Source of the DNA: Candidatus Sulfotelmatobacter sp.
GTDB lineage: Bacteria > Acidobacteriota > Terriglobia > Terriglobales > Acidobacteriaceae
Assembly (NCBI GenBank): GCA_030044775.1
Contig: JASICF010000030.1
Coordinates: 1 to 11,960 of the forward strand
Reading direction: 5' to 3'
DNA: 11,960 bases
The position numbers and the translations under genes were made by a program. Each line of letters begins with the position of its first letter. Within the stretch, counting starts at the first letter, position 1. The notes under the pieces were generated by a model. It saw only the letters and a program-made list of their open reading frames with translations. It made no database searches and was not told the origin of the DNA. This document shows positions 8,277 through 11,960 of the stretch, piece after piece.

Positions 8277-8815
8277 TGGTCTCGAAGTCTGAACCCATTC
8301 ATCGTCGCCGCCGCGGTGCCGGCATCGTTGCGATGCTTGCGATCATGTTCGGCGTGGTCTCTTATTGCGTTGCTGCAGATGCCATCGAGGTGCAACTTGA
8401 TACCAAAGAAGCAAAGCCGCGAGCGGTTGAGGCCTTGACGGAGCGGGTAATCCTCCGCGACTACCGTTTTGCCTGGAGGAACATGGCACAGGCGTTTGAA
8501 TCGAATTCGCTCGATGCGCTTCAGGGTTCCTTCGCCGGAGATGCCAGTCAGTGGCTGCGGGAAAGCATTCTCAGCCAGCAGCGTTCCGGGCTCAGTCAGC
8601 GCTATACCCGGCAAAATCACAAACTGGAAACTGTCTTCTATGCGCCCGAAGGCGACGTTCTGGAATTGCACGACACTGCCGAGTATCAACTGCAGTTCTT
8701 GGACGGTGGAAAAATCGTCGGCGATCAACATGTTGTGCAGCACTTTGTCGTGCTGATGACTCCCGGTGCGGATCACTGGGTGATTCGCCAGTTGCAGGCC
8801 GTGCCGCAGTTCTGA
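8276..8815 (+). CDS. Small anchored NTF2-like protein of unknown function
   Basis: This is a 179-residue protein. ATG 8276 overlaps the preceding stop by one base (TGATG) and has GGAGGG at 8265-8270, a strong start. An Arg-rich N-terminus (HRRRRGAG) and one hydrophobic helix (about 15-34) suggest an inner-membrane anchor or an uncleaved signal; VAADA could also be a cleavage site. Residues about 50-179 hold an initial amphipathic helix with a W (RFAWRNMAQAFESNS), a middle helix and four beta strands ending in HWVIRQLQAVPQF. This is the helix-then-sheet pattern of NTF2/SnoaL-like or IMS-like domains. The closing 'W-(V/I)-I/R' strand parallels the domain in the 6289-7422 product, so the operon encodes two such proteins. 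No active-site residues can be named. It probably acts with its neighbours in the periplasm. Confidence 0.72.
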   Translation: MVSKSEPIHRRRRGAGIVAMLAIMFGVVSYCVAADAIEVQLDTKEAKPRAVEALTERVILRDYRFAWRNMAQAFESNSLDALQGSFAGDASQWLRESILSQQRSGLSQRYTRQNHKLETVFYAPEGDVLELHDTAEYQLQFLDGGKIVGDQHVVQHFVVLMTPGADHWVIRQLQAVPQF

Positions 8816-8922
8816 TGGCAGCGGCGAAAAAACATCGGCGGTCGCACTCCAAATGGAGGATTGAATCGTATCAAGCCGCTTGTGCCCACATACCAACCAG
8901 CGCCTTCTTCGCCGCGTCCTGA
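8815..8922 (+). CDS. Doubtful 35-codon ORF overlapping the upstream stop
   Basis: ATG 8815 overlaps the stop of the NTF2-like gene in another TGATG junction and opens 35 codons ending in TGA at 8920-8922. The peptide is basic at first (MAAAKKHRRSHSKWR) and ends in AFFAAS. It has no Shine-Dalgarno of its own, no recognised domain and no signal peptide. The TGATG geometry is the only support, and it could simply be leader sequence before the lipoprotein gene. Confidence 0.15.
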   Translation: MAAAKKHRRSHSKWRIESYQAACAHIPTSAFFAAS

Positions 8923-8948
8923 TCGGTATGAAGAACGTGAAAGTCAGC

Positions 8949-8953
8949 GGAGG
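8949..8953 (+). promoter_or_regulatory. Shine-Dalgarno GGAGG that sets a TTG start for the lipoprotein gene
   Basis: GGAGG lies 6 nt before TTG at 8960, and the codons after it give a lipoprotein signal peptide at once. The other candidate, TTG at 8861, directly abuts a GGAGGA at 8855-8860 with no spacer and would put a 33-residue charged tail in front of the signal. Confidence 0.65.
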
Positions 8954-8959
8954 CTGTAT

Positions 8960-9937
8960 TTGTCAAAAACCCTACTGAGCGTGGCCTTGGTGTGTTTCGT
9001 GATTGCTGGGGGCTGCACGACTCCCAGCGCGCATCACTCGCTGCTGCAAAGCGGACAGGCCCCTGGTCCGGCTCCTAAATTGCTTGCCGTTTACATGCCT
9101 TGGTTCGGCGATCATACGCACCTCGACGTTGGTTATTCCAGCCAGGATCCTGCGGTTTTGCGAAAGCAGGTCGATCAGGCTAAACATATGGGAATATCCG
9201 CCTTCGTGGTCGATTGGTACGGTCACGCCCGCCCTTACTCCGATCACAACTTCGCGCTGCTGCAGGAGATTGCCAGCGAAAATCATTTCCAGGTTGCCCT
9301 TCTTTACAACGAGTCCGAAGACGAGGATGAGCAAGCCACCGACGCAGCTATGGCCGCCCTTGATGAGGCTTATCAGGATTATTTTGGCCCCGCCGCAAAA
9401 TATCGCGATGCTTATCTCACCTACAACGGACGTCCGATGATGTTCATCTTCCCCAAACGTGGCCACGCAAATTGGGATCGCATTCGGGAGCATTGCAGTG
9501 CGTGGGATAGGCCCCCGCTTTTCCTGTATGAAAACCAGCCGCCGCAGCCATACACAAGCGATTTTGCCGGATCCTACGCCTGGGTAGAGCCCGGTCCCGG
9601 CGGATGGGCCCCTGACGGCAGCAACTGGGGCGAGGAGTATCTCGAAAAGTTCTACAAAACGATGCGAAGCAAATATCCCGACAAGATCGCCGTGGGAGGC
9701 GCGTGGCCGGGATTTGACGATTCCAAGGCGAGATGGGGATTGAACCGTCACATGCGAAGCGATTGCGGGAAAACCTTCGACGCGACCTTGAACATGTATG
9801 AACGGTATTACGACAGCGCCGACCCCCTCCCCTTCATGCTTATCGAGACTTGGAACGACTATGAAGAGGGAACCGCCATCGAAGGCCGCAGTGCTGCCGC
9901 ATGCGGCTCTGGAAGCGGGAACTCCGCTTCTCGGTGA
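8960..9937 (+). CDS. GH99-like glycoside hydrolase lipoprotein (3' end probably frameshifted)
   Basis: The protein has 325 residues from TTG 8960. It starts with a lipoprotein-type signal (SKTLLSVALVCFVIAGG before C19), so it is probably lipid-anchored in the envelope. The rest resembles the GH99/GH71-like (beta/alpha)8 fold: LLAVYMPWFG (41-50), the HLDVGYS segment, GISAFVVDWYG (78-88), ALLYNESEDEDEQ (113-125), YLTYNGRPMMFIF (152-164), AGSYAWVEPG (203-212) and the C-terminal IETWNDYEEGTAIE (295-308). In GH99 enzymes the corresponding loop N-E-W-H-E-G-T carries the two catalytic acids. Here it reads N299-D-Y-E-E303-G-T, so the second acid is kept and the first appears as Asp. Activity on an alpha-linked polymer such as a mannan is therefore possible but not certain. 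After E308 the annotated frame gives a low-complexity Gly/Ser/Ala tail to TGA 9937, while the +1 frame gives AAVLPHAALEAGTPLLGEP and stops at 9944. Synthase-dependent export systems often include a periplasmic hydrolase, which fits this position. Confidence 0.82.
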   Translation: MSKTLLSVALVCFVIAGGCTTPSAHHSLLQSGQAPGPAPKLLAVYMPWFGDHTHLDVGYSSQDPAVLRKQVDQAKHMGISAFVVDWYGHARPYSDHNFALLQEIASENHFQVALLYNESEDEDEQATDAAMAALDEAYQDYFGPAAKYRDAYLTYNGRPMMFIFPKRGHANWDRIREHCSAWDRPPLFLYENQPPQPYTSDFAGSYAWVEPGPGGWAPDGSNWGEEYLEKFYKTMRSKYPDKIAVGGAWPGFDDSKARWGLNRHMRSDCGKTFDATLNMYERYYDSADPLPFMLIETWNDYEEGTAIEGRSAAACGSGSGNSASR

Positions 9938-9944
9938 GCCGTAA

Positions 9945-10037
9945 GGCTTTGTTGCCAACAACCTGTCGAGCAATTTTCACATCGAAGAAAAGCTAGAAGA
10001 GCTTCGCTCACGATAAGCGGAGCAAAAACCAATTCTT
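9945..10037 (+). other. Short intergenic leader with a hairpin ahead of the nucleotidyltransferase gene
   Basis: This 93-bp spacer holds a small dyad (TTGTT-GCC-AACAA, 9949-9961) and a better stem: GCTTCGCT at 10001-10008 pairs with AGCGGAGC at 10016-10023, 8 bp including one G-U wobble, with a 7-nt loop. It is followed by AAAAA rather than a T-tract, so it is not a rho-independent terminator for plus-strand transcription. The GGAG inside the 3' arm is 15 nt from ATG 10038, too far for a normal Shine-Dalgarno. Confidence 0.35.
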
Positions 10038-11162
10038 ATGCCTGCGATGAAAAACTCCACCGCCTGTCTCACCCTGCTTTCTCAGTTGTCGCTGGGGCTT
10101 GAGCACGGCGATCGTGCGGAGAAAAATCCAGGCGCAGTTCCAGATTCCGGTTGGGGACCGCAAATTGCCGGTACTGTCGCGCTGTACGCGCGGCAGGATT
10201 TTGGCGAGCTCTGGAGCCTGGCGACGGCTCATCACATTATCCTCCGCACCTTTCCTGCCCTGCATAAGGTGATGCTGGAGCAGGAAAAACAGGAATCGCA
10301 GTGGTGTGAAAACGCGATTACGAGAGAACGGGCGCGCATCGAGCAAGCTTTGTCATTTTTGTGGGCGGTTTGTGAGGAATTGGCAAAGGCCGGCGATGTC
10401 GTTGTCATCAAGTCGCTGGATCACTGGCCCGATCTCGGGAGCGATCTCGATCTTTATTCGAACGCGCGCTCCGCGGACGTGGTCGCCATCATGCGCGAGC
10501 GCTTCAATGCGACCCTCGAGAAGAGAAGCTGGGGAGACCGCCTGGCCAATAAATGGAACTTTGTTGTTCCCGGATTGCCCGAACTGATCGAAGTGCATGT
10601 GTCCCGGCTGGGACAGACAGGCGAGCAGGTCGCGATTACGGATTCGCTGGTCAAGCGCGCTCGCAAGCGGCAGTTCGGCTCGTGCACGTTGCCGGTACCG
10701 GCGCCAGAGGACCGGATCATTATCAGCACGCTGCAGCGCATGTACCGCCACTTCTACTTGCGCCTGTGTGACATTGTCGATACCGCGGAGTTGGTGAACT
10801 CAGGAGCGATCGATTATGAGTATCTGAAACCCCTGGCGCAATCGGCGGGTTTATGGGATGGGATTGCGACCTATCTGGTGACTGTGTCGGGGTACGTCAA
10901 GTCGTATTCTGGAAAATTTCTTCCCCTGCCGCCTCTGGTGACGTCTGCGGCGCGATTCGGCAGTGAACTGGTACAGTTGCGCCGGAGGTTCCTTCGCATT
11001 CCGATCTTTCCTCAGTCGGCCAGACTTTACGCGATTGAGTGGGCCCGGCTTTTGTTCAACGGGGAGCTGCAAAATACGCTCCGCTTGAGCTTGTTGCCGG
11101 GTCTTGCTGTTGCAGCTGCGGTCGAATTCAAACTTACGGGTACCGACAAGGGAATCTGGTGA
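10038..11162 (+). CDS. Nucleotidyltransferase-fold protein (PF14907-like, uncharacterised)
   Basis: This is a cytoplasmic 374-residue protein with no signal peptide or convincing membrane helix. ATG 10038 is used, with ATG 10047 as an alternative; neither has a good Shine-Dalgarno. The N-terminal part (about 1-115) is helical. Residues 121-140 (VVVIKSLDHW, then PDLGSDLDLY) carry the G-S-x-x-D-x-D-like motif of the Pol-beta/MNT nucleotidyltransferase superfamily: GSDLDLY at 134-140, with D136 and D138 as likely metal ligands. E185 in ELIEVHVSRLG is the candidate third acid on the following strand. The downstream helical region (PEDRIIISTLQRMYRHFYLRLCDIVD, split at 223-248) matches the 'Uncharacterised nucleotidyltransferase' family PF14907 (NTP_transf_5). 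Members often lie in exopolysaccharide or peptide-modification clusters; their substrate is mostly unknown. Here it follows the GH99 lipoprotein by about 100 bp in the same direction. It could modify a sugar, lipid or protein. Family assignment is by motif only. Confidence 0.75.
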   Translation: MPAMKNSTACLTLLSQLSLGLEHGDRAEKNPGAVPDSGWGPQIAGTVALYARQDFGELWSLATAHHIILRTFPALHKVMLEQEKQESQWCENAITRERARIEQALSFLWAVCEELAKAGDVVVIKSLDHWPDLGSDLDLYSNARSADVVAIMRERFNATLEKRSWGDRLANKWNFVVPGLPELIEVHVSRLGQTGEQVAITDSLVKRARKRQFGSCTLPVPAPEDRIIISTLQRMYRHFYLRLCDIVDTAELVNSGAIDYEYLKPLAQSAGLWDGIATYLVTVSGYVKSYSGKFLPLPPLVTSAARFGSELVQLRRRFLRIPIFPQSARLYAIEWARLLFNGELQNTLRLSLLPGLAVAAAVEFKLTGTDKGIW

Positions 11163-11174
11163 AATCCGGTGACC

Positions 11175-11214
11175 ACGGTAGATCCTTCCTTAGATTCTGT
11201 AAGGCTTCTACCGT
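11175..11214 (+). repeat. Nested imperfect inverted repeat just after the nucleotidyltransferase stop
   Basis: ACGGTAGA (11175-11182) is the exact reverse complement of TCTACCGT (11207-11214). Inside it CCTTA (11188-11192) pairs with TAAGG (11200-11204) around a 7-nt loop, leaving a 5/2-nt internal loop. The RNA hairpin would start 12 nt after the stop codon at 11162. The next bases are ATTGCC, so there is no U-tract. It may be a 3'-end stabilising or attenuating structure, a weak terminator, or a DNA operator upstream of the response-regulator gene. Confidence 0.5.
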
Positions 11215-11287
11215 ATTGCCGGCCAGATTCGGCGCCACTATCGTGAGTCAGGCTGGAATGTTAATGAGAGGTTAACGCAGAGGGCCA

Positions 11288-11707
11288 ATGCTTTCGAGAG
11301 AAGGGGCTGTGGTTCGGATTTTGGTGGTGGATGATAATCCTGCGGTGCGGCACTACCTGCGCTCCTTGCTCGAGCAGCAAGGCACCTGGCAGGTGTGCGA
11401 TGAAGCGCGAACCGGCGGGGAAGCTTTGCAGAGGGTTAAGAAAAGCCCTCCGGATATGATTCTGCTCGACTTTCAAATGCCTGATCTTAACGGACTCGAT
11501 GTAGCCCGGCAAATCTCGGGCCTGTTCCCCGAGATTCCGATCTTGATGGTTACGATCCACTTATCGCGGGAGCTCGCGGAAGCCGCGCAGCGAGCGGGAG
11601 TTCGGGGAGCGTGCGCGAAGTCTGATATCGGCTCCATAGTCGAGGCCGTGGATGCCCTCCTGCACCAGCAAACCTATTTCCCTGCAATGACTTCGGTGGA
11701 GCAGTAA
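11288..11707 (+). CDS. Stand-alone receiver-domain response regulator (CheY/NarL-type receiver)
   Basis: The protein has 139 residues and consists of a single REC domain. Visible residues: the acidic pair D15-D16 (ILVVDDNPAVR), phosphoacceptor D61 (MILLDFQMPDLNG), switch T89 (ILMVTIH) and conserved K111 (GACAKSDIGSI). All five canonical positions are intact, so it should accept phosphate from a histidine kinase. It stops shortly after the last receiver helix, with no HTH or output domain. It therefore acts through protein contacts or a downstream phosphorelay rather than by binding DNA itself. ATG 11288 has AGAGGG 3 nt upstream, which is close. GTG 11309 with AAGGGG just before it would start at VRILVVDD, matching the N-terminus of the next regulator, and is a fair alternative. 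No kinase is encoded in the window. Confidence 0.88.
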   Translation: MLSREGAVVRILVVDDNPAVRHYLRSLLEQQGTWQVCDEARTGGEALQRVKKSPPDMILLDFQMPDLNGLDVARQISGLFPEIPILMVTIHLSRELAEAAQRAGVRGACAKSDIGSIVEAVDALLHQQTYFPAMTSVEQ

Positions 11708-11910
11708 CCCGGTCGGATACATTTCGGACAAAATACAGGGTTCTCTGTATACGTACTTTTGTATCTTCATGTTAGCGTTCAATTTGCTCCACTGTAGGGA
11801 TAGGCGCCAGTTGCCGGCGGTGGATTCCTGTGGCAGATATGGCGTACAGTGAAAAAGGGGGCCGGGCCGGTTTTCAGACTTCCCAACCATGCCCCGGAGA
11901 GCTTGGGATT
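11708..11910. promoter_or_regulatory. Intergenic region between two response-regulator genes with CTGTA/TACAG half-sites
   Basis: This 203-bp spacer contains TACAG at 11734-11738 and CTGTA at 11745-11749, together ATACAG-GGTTCT-CTGTAT (11733-11750, a perfect 6-bp inverted repeat with a 6-nt spacer). Another pair, CACTGTA at 11790-11796 and TACAGTG at 11845-11851, is a perfect 7-bp inverted repeat 48 bp apart. ACAAAA (11728-11733) and TTTTGT (11757-11762) flank the first repeat. The upstream repeat could be a weak terminator for the receiver gene or a regulator-binding site for the next one. No convincing sigma-70 promoter was found; the sites are candidates only. Confidence 0.4.
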
Positions 11911-11960
11911 ATGGCGGTTCGGATTCTTCTGGTTGACGACCATCCCATTGTAAGGCAAGG
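11911..11960 (+). CDS. N-terminus of a second response regulator (runs off right edge)
   Basis: ATG 11911, preceded by GGAGAG at 11896-11901, opens a frame to the window edge encoding MAVRILLVDDHPIVRQ. The VDDHP(I/V)VR sequence is the beta1-alpha1 start of a receiver domain, and the 'DDHPIVRQG' form is typical of NarL/FixJ-family regulators that carry a C-terminal LuxR-type HTH. The output domain is outside the window. It is similar at its start to the upstream receiver (VRILVVDDNPAVR), suggesting tandem paralogues. Confidence 0.8.
   Translation, partial: MAVRILLVDDHPIVRQ

Noticed and set aside
8078..8896. 272-codon minus-strand ORF spanning two plus-strand genes
   Set aside because: It overlaps the Ig-like and NTF2-like genes, which have signals, Shine-Dalgarno sites and coupled junctions.
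8861..8959. 33-residue N-terminal extension of the GH99-like lipoprotein
   Set aside because: TTG 8861 has no spacer from GGAGGA, and the lipoprotein signal starts properly at TTG 8960.
8972..9973. 333-codon minus-strand ORF opposite the lipoprotein
   Set aside because: The plus strand encodes clear GH99-like motifs; the antisense product shows none.
10038..11162. Lasso-peptide or PqqD/HPr-kinase type cluster suggested by the PF14907-like protein
   Set aside because: No precursor peptide, asparagine synthase, PqqD or HprK-like gene is visible nearby.
1..11960. CRISPR array, insertion sequence, tRNA or rRNA
   Set aside because: No regularly spaced repeats, transposase motifs, terminal inverted repeats, or RNA gene sequences were seen.

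Overview
The window holds a bacterial envelope locus that looks built for making and exporting a surface polysaccharide, followed by a small two-component signalling segment. The host is probably a Gram-negative soil bacterium. The outer-membrane beta-barrel protein, lipoprotein and Sec signals show an outer membrane. The moderately high GC, the very long TPR proteins and the mix of a 'PTPS-related' GT-C membrane protein with a GH99-like lipoprotein are what I would expect of Acidobacteriota (Terriglobia-like). That placement is inference and was not checked by any search.

Left part, minus strand (1-4324): a 1393-residue secreted protein consists of a long TPR array joined to a C-terminal outer-membrane beta-barrel, the architecture of BcsC, PelB and PgaA exporters. 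One base after its stop codon another minus-strand gene begins and runs off the left edge. Its 47 visible codons are acidic at first and end in a segment that resembles the start of polysaccharide flippases.

Middle part, plus strand (4532-9944), divergent from the exporter across a 207-bp region: (1) a polytopic GT-C-like / PTPS-related membrane protein; (2) a membrane-anchored protein with an NTF2-like domain and two FxLYD-like domains; (3) a secreted protein with two Ig-like (invasin-type) domains; (4) an anchored small NTF2-like protein; (5) a GH99-like lipoprotein with a likely late frameshift. Genes 1-4 are tightly packed (11-bp gap, stop/start abutting, then a TGATG overlap), so they are very probably one operon. 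A nucleotidyltransferase-fold protein (10038-11162) follows in the same direction after about 100 bp.

Right end (11163-11960): an imperfect nested inverted repeat lies just past the nucleotidyltransferase. Next come a stand-alone receiver-domain response regulator, a 203-bp spacer carrying repeated CTGTA/TACAG half-sites, and the first 50 bases of a second response regulator.

Working model (inference): the GT-C protein and neighbouring genes outside the window assemble a glycan. The anchored NTF2/FxLYD/Ig proteins form a periplasmic assembly, the TPR-barrel protein carries the product across the outer membrane, and the GH99-like lipoprotein trims it. No polymerising synthase (GT2) is visible here, so it may lie beyond the left edge. 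Three of the coding starts are best explained as non-ATG (GTG, GTG, TTG).
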